A DNA stretch of 64,000 bases, from the NCBI RefSeq assembly GCF_009650215.1, contig NZ_CP045851.1, forward strand, positions 1,341,189 to 1,405,188, given 5' to 3'. Below are positions 32,311 through 40,800 of this stretch, in pieces. Source of the DNA: Actinomarinicola tropica. GTDB taxonomy: Bacteria > Actinomycetota > Acidimicrobiia > Acidimicrobiales > SKKL01. The position numbers and the translations under genes are program-made. The stretch's first letter is position 1; each line of letters begins with the position of its first letter. The notes beneath the pieces are model-generated. The model had not been told where the DNA came from. It saw only the letters and a program-made list of their open reading frames with translations, and did not search any database.

Positions 32311-32844
32311 TTGAGGATCGTGGCGGGCACCGCCCGTGGCCGGCGCATCGAGGCGCCCCCGGGCGACGCCGTGCGCCCGACCACCGACCGGGTGCGCGAG
32401 GCGACCTTCAACGCGCTGTGGTCGATGGGCGTCCTGGACGGCGCCGAGGTGCTCGACCTCTTCGCGGGCAGCGGCGCCAACGGCCTGGAGGCGCTGTCGA
32501 GGGGCGCGGCGCGCGCCACGTTCGTCGAGCGGGACCGGCGGACGGCCGACGTCGTGCGCCGCAACGTCGAGCACCTCGGCTTCGCGGAACGCGCCCGCGT
32601 GGTGGTCGCCGACGCCCTCGACCACGCCCCGACGGCGGGGCACATCGACCTGGTCCTCTGCGATCCTCCGTACGCGTTCGACGGGTGGGACGAGCTGCTC
32701 GGGAGCCTCCGCGCCGAGGTCGTCGTCGCCGAGTCGGACCGTCCGGTCGAGCCGCCCGTCGGCTGGGAGTTGGCTCGCAGCAAGCGGTACGGGGGTACGT
32801 TTGTCACGATCCTGACCGCAACGTCACACGACCCCCCGGAGTGA
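32311..32844 (+). CDS. rsmD: 16S rRNA (guanine966-N2)-methyltransferase
   Basis: A 177-residue SAM-dependent methyltransferase. It shows LRIVAGTARGRRIEAPPGD and RPTTDRVREATFNAL typical of RsmD, the SAM-binding LDLFAGSGANGLEALSRGA (about residues 47-65), and the catalytic DPPY motif (LCDPPYAF, about 116-123). It methylates G966 of 16S rRNA. The start is TTG 32311 with GAGGG 8 bases upstream; no ATG or GTG fits the conserved N-terminus. It stands immediately before coaD, the usual order. Confidence 0.93.
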   Translation: MRIVAGTARGRRIEAPPGDAVRPTTDRVREATFNALWSMGVLDGAEVLDLFAGSGANGLEALSRGAARATFVERDRRTADVVRRNVEHLGFAERARVVVADALDHAPTAGHIDLVLCDPPYAFDGWDELLGSLRAEVVVAESDRPVEPPVGWELARSKRYGGTFVTILTATSHDPPE

Positions 32845-32851
32845 ACCCCAC

Positions 32852-33340
32852 GTGGCCGTCGTCCTCTACCCCGGCTCCTTCGACCCCGTCCACAACGGGC
32901 ACCTGGAGATCGTCGAAACGGCGGCGCGGCTGTTCGACCAGGTCATCGTCGCCGCGATGCGCAACCCGCAGAAGGGGGAGCCCCTCTTCACCCTCGAGGA
33001 GCGCGAGCAGATGATCACCGAGGTGTTCGCGCACCTCGACAACGTGAAGGTCACGATGTTCTCGAGCCTCGTCGTCGATCTCGCGCGCGACGTCGGCGCC
33101 GACTTCATCGTCAAGGGCCTGCGCGCGGTCTCCGACTTCGAGAGCGAGCTGCAGATGGCGCAGATGAACCACGCCATCTCCGGCGTCGACACGCTGTTCA
33201 TCCCCTCGGCGTCGGAGCACTCGTTCCTCGCGTCGCGCCTCATCCGCGAGGTCGCCCGCTTCGGCGGCGACGTCACCCCGATGGTGCCGCCCGCGGTCGC
33301 CGCACGCCTCGACCGCAAGTACGGCCAGGCGAGGGACTGA
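32852..33340 (+). CDS. coaD: Phosphopantetheine adenylyltransferase
   Basis: A 162-residue PPAT, the fourth enzyme of CoA synthesis. The nucleotidyltransferase motif is YPGSFDPVHNGHLEI (HNGH as the HxGH site). VKGLRAVSDFESELQMAQMN and the ISSxxIRE-like SFLASRLIREVA are family signatures. The length is normal. GTG 32852 lies 7 bases after the rsmD stop and its TGA overlaps the next ATG, so it is part of the core operon. Confidence 0.97.
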   Translation: MAVVLYPGSFDPVHNGHLEIVETAARLFDQVIVAAMRNPQKGEPLFTLEEREQMITEVFAHLDNVKVTMFSSLVVDLARDVGADFIVKGLRAVSDFESELQMAQMNHAISGVDTLFIPSASEHSFLASRLIREVARFGGDVTPMVPPAVAARLDRKYGQARD

Positions 33341-33942
33341 TGGCCGACCTGCCGCCCGAGGCGCCGCGCCGCTCGTCGGAGCACCCCACGCCCCAGGCCG
33401 AGCAGCTGCTCCGCCGGGTCGCCGACGTCATCGGCCAGGCCCGGCCGATGCCGCTCTCGACCTCGGTCATGGTCAACAAGGACGAGGTCCTCGAGCTGCT
33501 CAACGAGGGCATCGAGCGGCTGCCCGACGAGCTGCGGGCCGCCCGCTGGCTGCTGAAGGAGCGCGACGAGTTCCTCGAGTCGGTGCGCCGGGAGGGCGAC
33601 GAGATCCTCGAGCAGGCCCGGGCCCGGGCCGGGGCGATGGTGCAGCGCACCGAGGTCGTGAAGGCCGCCGAGGCGCGCGCCCGCCAGATCGTCGAGAAGG
33701 CCGAGGCCGACGCCCGTGCGATGCGCCACGAGGTCGAGGACTTCTGCGACCAGCGGCTCGCCAGCTTCGAGATCGTCCTCGAGCGCACTGCCCGCACCGT
33801 CGCCGAGGGTCGCTCCAAGCTGCAGGGGTCCGCCCGCCTCGCCGGCCCGGGGCTCACCGGCGACCAGCCCGACCCCGACGCCGAGGGTGCGGACGGCATC
33901 GAGTCGGAAGGTCCGGGGTTCTTCGACCAGGACCGGTCGTGA
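33340..33942 (+). CDS. sepIVA: DivIVA-like coiled-coil protein (SepIVA homologue)
   Basis: A 200-residue, mostly helical, charged coiled-coil protein (about residues 60-165) with repeated EARARA-type patterns and a flexible acidic tail. Its position between coaD and the DUF177/rpmF genes matches the mycobacterial septum protein SepIVA (Rv2927c) region. Homologues are DivIVA-like factors affecting septation and peptidoglycan precursor enzymes. ATG 33340 overlaps the coaD stop. The name is based on context plus coiled-coil character; sequence identity could not be measured. Confidence 0.72.
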   Translation: MADLPPEAPRRSSEHPTPQAEQLLRRVADVIGQARPMPLSTSVMVNKDEVLELLNEGIERLPDELRAARWLLKERDEFLESVRREGDEILEQARARAGAMVQRTEVVKAAEARARQIVEKAEADARAMRHEVEDFCDQRLASFEIVLERTARTVAEGRSKLQGSARLAGPGLTGDQPDPDAEGADGIESEGPGFFDQDRS

Positions 33943-34475
33943 CCCGCCCGCCGCTCCTCGTCAGCGTCACCGAGCTGCTGCGGCGGCCCGGGAGCCAGCG
34001 GGAGGTGCGGCGGTCGATCCCGTCGCCGGGGTTCGTGGTCGCCGGCTCGTCCGTCCCGGAGGGAGCGGACATCGACGTCGACGTCGTCGTCGCCTCGACC
34101 GCCGACCCGGGCACGATCACCGCCTCGGGCACGGTCGGCGCACCGTGGCGCGGCGAGTGCCGCCGCTGCCTCGAGCCGGTGGAGGGCACGCTGCAGATCG
34201 ACCTCGACGAGGTCTTCTCCCGCCGCATCGACCCCTCGGAGGTCGACGACGTGTGGCCGCTCGAGGGCGAGGAGATCGACCTGGCCGAGGTCGTCGCCGA
34301 CGCCGTCCTGCTCGCACTGCCGCTCGCGCCTCTCTGCGGGCCCGACTGCCAGGGGCCGGACCCCGACGACGCCCCGGTCACGGTGGAGGGCGACGGTGAC
34401 GGCACGGGGGAGGAAGGCGGCGAGGCCCCCCGCGACCCCCGCTGGGCCGCGCTCGACGAGCTCCGCTTCGACTGA
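33939..34475 (+). CDS. yceD: DUF177/YceD family protein
   Basis: A 178-residue YceD/DUF177 protein, normally found just before rpmF as here. The core block GECRRCLEPVEGTLQIDLDE (about residues 69-88) carries the paired cysteines, and LPLAPLCGPDCQG (about 128-140) the second pair. It is linked to 23S rRNA accumulation and, in plants and bacteria, to ribosome assembly. GTG 33939 overlaps the upstream stop. The acidic C-terminal stretch (EGDGDGTGEEGGE) is typical of actinobacterial members. Confidence 0.92.
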   Translation: MTRPPLLVSVTELLRRPGSQREVRRSIPSPGFVVAGSSVPEGADIDVDVVVASTADPGTITASGTVGAPWRGECRRCLEPVEGTLQIDLDEVFSRRIDPSEVDDVWPLEGEEIDLAEVVADAVLLALPLAPLCGPDCQGPDPDDAPVTVEGDGDGTGEEGGEAPRDPRWAALDELRFD

Positions 34476-34491
34476 ACGGCCGACGGGCCGC

Positions 34492-34497
34492 TATCCT
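34492..34497 (+). promoter_or_regulatory. Candidate -10 element TATCCT for rpmF-plsX
   Basis: TATCCT lies 16 bases after the yceD stop and gives a predicted leader of about 75 bases before rpmF. It may add transcription of L32 and PlsX beyond the upstream operon. Confidence 0.4.
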
Positions 34498-34580
34498 CGA
34501 CCCTCCGTGCCCGGGGTTCCCCGCGCACCCGAACGTCCGCCGGGAGCCACGGCTCCCACCTCTCGCGAGGATGCACTGCG

Positions 34581-34760
34581 ATGGCCGTCCCCAAGAAGAA
34601 GACCTCCAAGGCGAAGAGCCGCAGCCGCCGGGCCTCGGCCTGGAAGCTCGGCACGCCGGCGCGCAGCGTCTGCCCGCGGTGCGGTGCCGCCAAGCTGCCC
34701 CACGTCGTGTGCGGCAACTGCGGTTGGTACAACGGCCGCCAGGCCATCGACGTCGACTGA
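34581..34760 (+). CDS. rpmF: Ribosomal protein bL32, zinc-binding form
   Basis: A 59-residue bL32: MAVPKKKTSKAKSRSRRA is the conserved basic N-terminus, and CPRCG and CGNCG form the zinc-binding cysteine set. It is part of the large ribosomal subunit. ATG 34581 follows GCGAGG 7 bases upstream. It sits 6 bases before plsX, the conserved arrangement linking ribosome and lipid synthesis. Confidence 0.95.
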   Translation: MAVPKKKTSKAKSRSRRASAWKLGTPARSVCPRCGAAKLPHVVCGNCGWYNGRQAIDVD

Positions 34761-34766
34761 CGCCCG

Positions 34767-35750
34767 GTGCTGCCCATCGCGGTCGACGCCATGGGCGGCG
34801 ACCTCGCCCCTGGTGAGATCGTCGCCGGCGCCATCCGTGCCCACACCGACGACGGCATCCCCGTCGTCCTCGTCGGCCGTCCCGAGGAGATCGAGCCCGG
34901 CCCCCTGGAGGTCATCCCGGCCTCCGAGGTGATCGCCATGGACGCCGACCCCGGCGGCTCCGTGCGTCGGATGAAGGACTCCTCGCTCGTGCGCGCCGCC
35001 GAGGCGGTGCGCGACGGGCGGGCCAGCGCCATGATCAGCGCCGGCAACACCGGCGCCACCATGGCGAGTGCCCTGCTCCGCATGGGTCGCATCAAGGGCG
35101 TCGCCCGCCCGGCGATCGCCACCCCCATCCCCGATCCGGTCGGGCGGCCCTGCGTCCTGCTCGACGCCGGGGCCAACGCCGAGTGCCAGCCCGAGTGGCT
35201 CGTCCAGTTCGCCCAGATGGGCGCGGTGTACTCCCGCGAGCGCTACGGCGTCGAGCGTCCCCGCGTCGGCCTCCTGTCGATCGGGGAGGAGCCCACCAAG
35301 GGCAACGACCTCGTCAAGGCCACCCACAAGCTGCTCGCCGGCCTCGACTGGGACGCCGCGGGCGCCGAGTTCATCGGCAACATCGAGGGCCGTGACCTCA
35401 TGGCGTCCGCCGCCGACGTCGCCGTCACCGACGGCTTCACCGGCAACGTGGCGCTCAAGGCGCTCGAGGGCGGCATGCGCTCGCTGGTCGGCGCGCTGCT
35501 CGGCGTGTTCGACAGCTCCGACGAGGCCCGTGCCGCGGCCGAGGTGCTCGTGCCGGCGCTCGCGCCGCTCTACGCCCAGCTCGACCCCGAGAACACCGGT
35601 GGGGCGATGCTCCTCGGCGTCGACGGCGTCTGCATGATCAGCCACGGATCGTCGACGGCGGTGGCGATGCAGAACGCCGTCCGCACCGCGGCCGAGATGG
35701 TCGAGGGCGACCTCGTCGGGCACCTCCGGGCCGCCGTCACCCCCGCCTGA
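34767..35750 (+). CDS. plsX: Phosphate acyltransferase PlsX
   Basis: A 327-residue PlsX, which makes acyl-phosphate from acyl-ACP for phospholipid synthesis. Family blocks are IAVDAMGGDLAPGEIV at the N-terminus, SAGNTGATMASAL near residue 90, LLSIGEEPTKGNDLV near 170, GNIEGRDL and VTDGFTGNVALKALEG. GTG 34767 follows the rpmF stop by 6 bases. It is peripheral at the membrane. It lies directly upstream of acpP, its substrate carrier. Confidence 0.97.
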   Translation: MLPIAVDAMGGDLAPGEIVAGAIRAHTDDGIPVVLVGRPEEIEPGPLEVIPASEVIAMDADPGGSVRRMKDSSLVRAAEAVRDGRASAMISAGNTGATMASALLRMGRIKGVARPAIATPIPDPVGRPCVLLDAGANAECQPEWLVQFAQMGAVYSRERYGVERPRVGLLSIGEEPTKGNDLVKATHKLLAGLDWDAAGAEFIGNIEGRDLMASAADVAVTDGFTGNVALKALEGGMRSLVGALLGVFDSSDEARAAAEVLVPALAPLYAQLDPENTGGAMLLGVDGVCMISHGSSTAVAMQNAVRTAAEMVEGDLVGHLRAAVTPA

Positions 35751-35780
35751 CGGTTCACGACTTCACAAGCGCGCGTCGGC

Positions 35781-35786
35781 TAGCAT
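35781..35786 (+). promoter_or_regulatory. Candidate -10 element TAGCAT for acpP
   Basis: TAGCAT lies 30 bases after the plsX stop and gives a leader of about 35 bases with GAGGAG before GTG 35828. The surrounding GTTCACGACTTCACAAG stretch is less GC-rich than the genes. Confidence 0.45.
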
Positions 35787-35827
35787 CCCGACGCGTTCAG
35801 ACCCCCCGACCCTCGAGGAGCGCCCGA

Positions 35828-36118
35828 GTGCCCGCCGAGACCCACGTCGAACACGGCCCGATCGGCCGTGACGAGATCTTCGAGCTCATCCGCGACCGGC
35901 TCGCCGACATCCTCGAGATCGAGCCGTCCTCGATCAGCGAGGGGCAGTCCTTCGCCGACGACCTCGAGGCCGACTCGCTGGCGCTCATCGAGCTCGTCGA
36001 GGCCCTCGAGGAGGAGCTGGGGGAGCGCACCGTCGGGTTCCGGATCGACGACGAGGACCTCGAGGACCTGAAGACCGTGCGGGACGCCGTGGACTACATC
36101 CACGGCCGGGTGGGCTAG
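35828..36118 (+). CDS. acpP: Acyl carrier protein
   Basis: A 96-residue acyl carrier protein. Ser50 in DDLEADSLALIELV is the phosphopantetheine attachment site. It is slightly longer than the usual 75-80 residues because of an N-terminal extension and an insertion before helix III. It is the carrier for type II fatty acid synthesis, next to plsX. GTG 35828 has GAGGAG upstream. Its TAG is followed 4 bases later by the probable CTG start of rnc. Confidence 0.95.
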   Translation: MPAETHVEHGPIGRDEIFELIRDRLADILEIEPSSISEGQSFADDLEADSLALIELVEALEEELGERTVGFRIDDEDLEDLKTVRDAVDYIHGRVG

Positions 36119-36122
36119 GACA

Positions 36123-36881
36123 CTGATCGCGACGTCCGACCTCGACCTGCTCACGACCCGACTCGGCCACCGGTTCGAGCGCGTCGAGCTGCTCGAGCTC
36201 GCCCTCACCCATCGTTCCTTCTGCGCGGAGAACCCGGGCACCGAGTCCAACGAGCGGTTGGAGTTCCTCGGCGACGCCGTCCTCGGCATGGTCGTCACCG
36301 AGCACCTCTACACGGCGCACCCGGAGCGGTCCGAGGGCACGCTCGCCCCGATGCGGGCGGCGGTCGTCAGCGCGGTCACCCTCGCAGAGGTCGCAGCCGA
36401 GCTCGACCTCGGCGCCCACCTCCGCCTCGGCAAGGGCGAGCGGTCGGCGGGCGGCCGGGACAAGGGCTCGATCCTCTCCGACGCCATGGAGGCGGTGATC
36501 GGCGCCGTCTACCTCGACGGCGGGTGGGCAGCCGCTCGCGCCCTGGTGCTCGGCCTGATGGAGCCCCGCCTGGCGGTGCTCGAGATCGGGTCGCCCCACC
36601 GCGACCACAAGACGCACCTGCAGGAGCTCGCGGCGCGACGCTTCGGCAGCGACGTGCCGCAGTACCGGGTCGACAGCACCGGTCCCGACCACGCCAAGCA
36701 CTTCCACGCCACCGTCCACGTCGGCGGTGCGCCCCGGGGCACGGGCGAGGGACGATCGAAGAAGCAGGCGGAGCAGGCGGCCGCAGCCGCGGCGATCGCC
36801 GCCATGGCGGGGGAGGCGGACGTGCCGGACCCGAGCACCACACACGACGACACCGAAGGGGTTGGGAGCACCGATGCGTGA
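36123..36881 (+). CDS. rnc: Ribonuclease III, probable CTG start
   Basis: A 252-residue RNase III if read from CTG 36123. The catalytic signature NERLEFLGDAVL (residues 43-54) and the second acidic cluster DAMEAVIGAVYLDGG are intact. The C-terminal dsRNA-binding domain runs from about 165 to 235 (THLQELAARRF to SKKQAEQAAAAAAI). No ATG, GTG or TTG exists in frame between the acpP stop and TTG 36258; starting there would cut off the first helix and half the catalytic signature. CTG 36123 has AGGA just upstream. The gene processes rRNA precursors and overlaps fpg by 8 bases. Confidence 0.88.
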   Translation: MIATSDLDLLTTRLGHRFERVELLELALTHRSFCAENPGTESNERLEFLGDAVLGMVVTEHLYTAHPERSEGTLAPMRAAVVSAVTLAEVAAELDLGAHLRLGKGERSAGGRDKGSILSDAMEAVIGAVYLDGGWAAARALVLGLMEPRLAVLEIGSPHRDHKTHLQELAARRFGSDVPQYRVDSTGPDHAKHFHATVHVGGAPRGTGEGRSKKQAEQAAAAAAIAAMAGEADVPDPSTTHDDTEGVGSTDA

Positions 36882-37713
36882 GCTGCCGGAGGTCGAGACC
36901 ATCCGCCGCGCCCTCGACAAGGAGGCGGGTGGGAAGAAGGTGAAGACCGCCGACGTCGCCGCGCCGATGTCGGCGCTGCCGCACCACCCGAACAAGAAGC
37001 ACCTGGCCGGCAAGCTGGAGGGGGCGAAGATCACGTCGGTCACCCGGCGAGGCCTGGCGCTGCTCCTCCAACTCGACACCGGTGACGTCGCCGTGGTCCA
37101 GCTCGGCACCGGCGGGTGGATCGTGAAGGCGGTCCCGAAGGACCCGGTCGGCAAGGAGACGCTGATCACCCTGGCCTTCACCCAGGGCGGGCAGGTGCGG
37201 ATCAACGACACGTCCGGCACCGCCACCGTGTCGGTCGTGTCGGCCGACGACCTCGACGCGCAGTTCCCCGAGCTCACCACCCTCGGCCTCGACCCGGTCG
37301 AGACGCCCGTGTCGTGGACCCTCTTCGCCGAGATGCTCCGAGGCCGCAAGTCGAAGCTGAAGGCGTTCCTCACCGACCAGACCGTGATCGCGGGGCTCGG
37401 CGACCTGTACGCCGACGAGATCCTCTTCGCCGCCGGTCTGCGGCCCGACCGCATCGCCGGGTCGCTGACCACCCAGGAGATCCGGCGTCTCTACCGCTCG
37501 GTCGTCGAGACCCTCCACGACGCGATCAAGTACCGCGGCACGTCGCTCGACGGTGACGAGTTCGTCGACCTCTACGGCAAGCCCGGTGAGTACACCGACC
37601 ACCTCAAGGTCTTCGCCCTCGAGAAGGAGGCGTGCCGCCGCTGCCGCGTGCCCGTGGTCAAGGTGCGCTCGGGGTCGACCGTCACCTACATGTGCGAGCA
37701 GTGCCAGGTCTGA
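36874..37713 (+). CDS. Fpg/MutM-like protein lacking the catalytic N-terminal proline
   Basis: A 279-residue member of the formamidopyrimidine-DNA glycosylase family, in its usual place before smc. The helix-two-turn-helix region (FLTDQTVIAGLGDLYADE) and the zinc finger (Cys254/257/274/277) are intact. However, the N-terminus reads MRELPEVE where active Fpg has MPELPEVE, so the Schiff-base proline is Arg2. The active-site lysine after RRG is Leu61, and the strand normally carrying the intercalating methionine reads QLGTGG. Normal glycosylase/AP-lyase chemistry is therefore doubtful, while DNA binding may persist. ATG 36874 is the only start that fits. Confidence 0.85.
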   Translation: MRELPEVETIRRALDKEAGGKKVKTADVAAPMSALPHHPNKKHLAGKLEGAKITSVTRRGLALLLQLDTGDVAVVQLGTGGWIVKAVPKDPVGKETLITLAFTQGGQVRINDTSGTATVSVVSADDLDAQFPELTTLGLDPVETPVSWTLFAEMLRGRKSKLKAFLTDQTVIAGLGDLYADEILFAAGLRPDRIAGSLTTQEIRRLYRSVVETLHDAIKYRGTSLDGDEFVDLYGKPGEYTDHLKVFALEKEACRRCRVPVVKVRSGSTVTYMCEQCQV

Positions 37714-37765
37714 CACCGCCGTGGCGCGGCCGTCGGATGCCGCGGGTCGCCCCCGGGTCGAGGAG

Positions 37766-37771
37766 TAGCCT
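37766..37771 (+). promoter_or_regulatory. Candidate -10 element TAGCCT upstream of smc
   Basis: The hexamer ends 7 bases before ATG 37779, the start of a 12-codon micro-ORF that overlaps the smc start. Confidence 0.45.
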
Positions 37772-37778
37772 CGACCCG

Positions 37779-37817
37779 ATGTCGTCCGACCCCGGCCCGG
37801 AGCGCTCGTGTTCCTGA
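37779..37817 (+). CDS. Leaderless micro-ORF (12 codons) overlapping the smc start
   Basis: ATG 37779 opens MSSDPGPERSCS and ends at TGA 37815-37817, inside smc in another frame. The TAGCCT hexamer 7 bases upstream would make it leaderless. The smc GTG at 37808 and its GGAG site lie within it, so translation of the two is likely linked. There is no evidence that the peptide itself has a function. Confidence 0.35.
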   Translation: MSSDPGPERSCS

Positions 37818-40800
37818 AGACACTCACGCTGAAGGGCTTCAAGTCCTTCGCGGACACGACCAACCTCGACCTCGAGCCGGGGATCACCGTCGTCGTCGGA
37901 CCGAACGGCAGCGGCAAGTCCAACGTCGTCGACGCCATCGCGTGGGTGCTCGGCGCGCAGGCGCCGAGCGCGGTCCGCTCCCAGAAGATGGACGACGTCA
38001 TCTTCGCCGGCACCACGAAGCGCTCCGCGCTCGGCCGCGCCGAGGTGTCGCTCACGATCGACAACTCGGCGGGGCTGCTGCCGATCGACTTCACCGAGGT
38101 CACGATCACCCGGATCCTCTTCCGCACGGGGGAGAGCGAGTACGCGATCAACGGCGTGCCCTGCCGGCTGCTCGACATCCAGGACCTGCTCTCCGACAGC
38201 GGCGTGGGCCGCCAGCAGCACGTCATCGTCTCGCAGGGCCAGATCGACGCGGTGCTGAACGCCCGGGCCGAGGAGCGGCGCTTCATCATCGAGGAGGCCG
38301 CCGGCGTCCTGAAGTACCGACGGCGCAAGGAGAAGGCCGAGCGCCGGCTCTCCGCCACCGAGGGCAACCTCCTGCGCATCCAGGACCTGCTCCGGGAGGT
38401 GCGGCGCCAGCTCCGCCCGCTCGAGCGCCAGGCCGACGCCGCTCGCCGCCACGGCGACGTCGTGGCCGAGCTGTCCGCCCTGCGGATCTTCCTCGCCGGC
38501 CGGGAGCTGGCGACCCTCCGCGCCAAGCTCGACGCCGACGCCCGCTCGAAGGAGGAGCTGAGCCGGGCCGAGCGGGACCACCGCGACCGGCTGGCGCAGC
38601 TCGACACCGAGGTGATGGCCGCCGAGTCCCGCCTCACCGCCGTGGGCGGCGACGACCTCGGCGACGACCTCGTGGCGTTCGAGTCGCTGCGAGAGCGGGC
38701 CCGCGGCCTCGCCGCCGTGCTCGCGGAGCGGGCCCGGGGCATCGAGCGCGAACGCTCGTCCCAGGTCGACCAGGCGATCGTCGCCAACCTCGAAGCCGAG
38801 TCGGCGCGCCTCGACGAGGAGCTGGCGTCGGTGGGGCAGGACGCCGAGGCCCTGGCGCCCCTCATGGCGTCGCTCGCCGAGGACGAAGAGGCGCTCGACG
38901 CCGACCGCGCCCGCTTCGACGCCGACTGGGGCGAGGGCGTGGCGCCCCCGAGCGGTCGGGCCGCCGAGGTGCGGGGCGAGCTGGGCGCCCTCGTGTCATC
39001 GCTCGAGCGGGGCGAGACCGAGCTGGCCCGGGTCGACGAGCGCCTGGCCGGGCTCGACGCGGCGGCGGCGCGCCTCGAGGCCGAGGCCGAGCGCCTCCGG
39101 GGCGAGCTGGCTGCGGCCGAGGCCGCCGAGGAGCCGCTCGTCGGGCGCCTGGACGGGGCCGAGCGGCGACGGGCGATCGCAGAAGGAGCGGTGGAGTCGG
39201 CCCGCGACGCGCTCTCCGCCGCCGAAGGCGACCGGTCCCGCTGGCAGGCGAGGGCCGAGGCGCTCGGGATGGCCCTCGACGCCGCCCGGGCCCGCGCCGG
39301 CGCCGAACGGCTCTCGGGCGTCGACGGCGTCGTCGGCACCCTGCTCGACGTGGTGGAGGTCGACGCGGGCTGGGAGGCGGCCTTCGAAGCCGCTGCCGGT
39401 GACGCGATCACCGCCGTGGTGGTGGACGGCGTCGACGCCGGTCGGCGGGCCCTCGACGCGCTGGTCTCCGGCGACACCCAGGGCGCCGTCCTGGCCCTCG
39501 GCGCCCGCCACGCCGCCGCGCCGGCGGCGCCGCCGATCGGCGAGCCCGTCCGGCGTCACGTCCGGTCGGCGAACCGCGACGTGGAGGCGCTCCTCGACCA
39601 GCTGATCGGCGCCGCGGTCGCGGTCGACGGTGGCTGGTCCGCTGCTGTCGACGCCGCGCTCGGCCACCCCGGTGCCGTCGTCGTCACCCGCGACGGCTCG
39701 CGCTTCGGGGCGAGCGGATGGCGCATCGGGGTCGCCGGCACCGGCGCCACCGGCGCGGCGCTCGAGGAGGCGAACGAGCGCGTCGCCGCCGCGTCGGAGC
39801 TGGCCGAGGCAGCGGCGGGCGCTCTGGCCGCGGCGGAGGCCGACCTGGCGACCGCTCGCGCCGAGCAGGACGCCATCGCCAAGGAGCTCGACGCCAACGA
39901 CGGCCTGCTCTCGGCCGCGGGCGACGCGCTGCAGCGGGTCGAGACCGAGCGGCGCGACGCCACGACCCAGGGCGAGGAGCTGCGCAGCCGCCGCGACGAG
40001 CAGCTGGCCCGCCTCGAACGCGACCGGGCCCGCCGACGCGAGCTCGAGGCGACGCTGCCCATGCTCGAGGACGAGGAGGCGGAGCGGATCGAGCAGGGCA
40101 AGGCGCTCGCCGCCGCCCGCACCCGCCTCGAGCAGCGCACCGCGACGCTCACGTCGCGACGCCGCGAGCTCGAGGTGCGCGCCGCGGGCGTCGACCAGCG
40201 CCGCACCGTCCTCACCCAGCGGCGCGCCGAGATCGATCAGCGCCTCGAGCGCCACGCCGAGGAGCGCCAGCAGGCCAACGAGCGGCGAGTCGAGGTCGAG
40301 CGCCGGGCCCGGGCCACGCACCGGCTCGCGGGCGTCGTGTCCGAGCACCTCGCCGTCATCGAGGAGCGCCTCGCGGACCTCCACGAGCGTCGGCGCGCCC
40401 AGTCCGAGACGGCGCGGGCCGAGGCCGCGGCCCTCGACGCGCTCCGCAAGGAGCGGTCCGAGGTCGAGCGGGCGCTCGGCGAGGTCCGGGAGCGGCTGGC
40501 CCGCATCGAGCTCGGCGATGCCGAGACGAGGGTCCGCATCGAGACCGCCGTCGAGGCGCTGCGGCGGGACCTCGACGTCGACCCCGACACCGCCATCGCG
40601 GCGGAGATGCCCGACCTGCCCGAGGGCGCGACCCCGGCGGCCCGGGTGCGCGAGCTCGAACGTGAGCTGCGCCTCATGGGGCCGATCAACCCGCTCGCGC
40701 TCGAGGAGTTCGAGGCGCTGCAGGAGCGCCACACGTTCCTCCAGGCGCAGCTCGACGACGTGAAGTCCACCCGCCGGGACCTGGCCAAGATCATCCGGGC

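Noticed and set aside
36258-36881. RNase III starting at TTG 36258
   Set aside because: It would begin inside the catalytic signature and lose the first helices. CTG 36123 preserves the whole domain.
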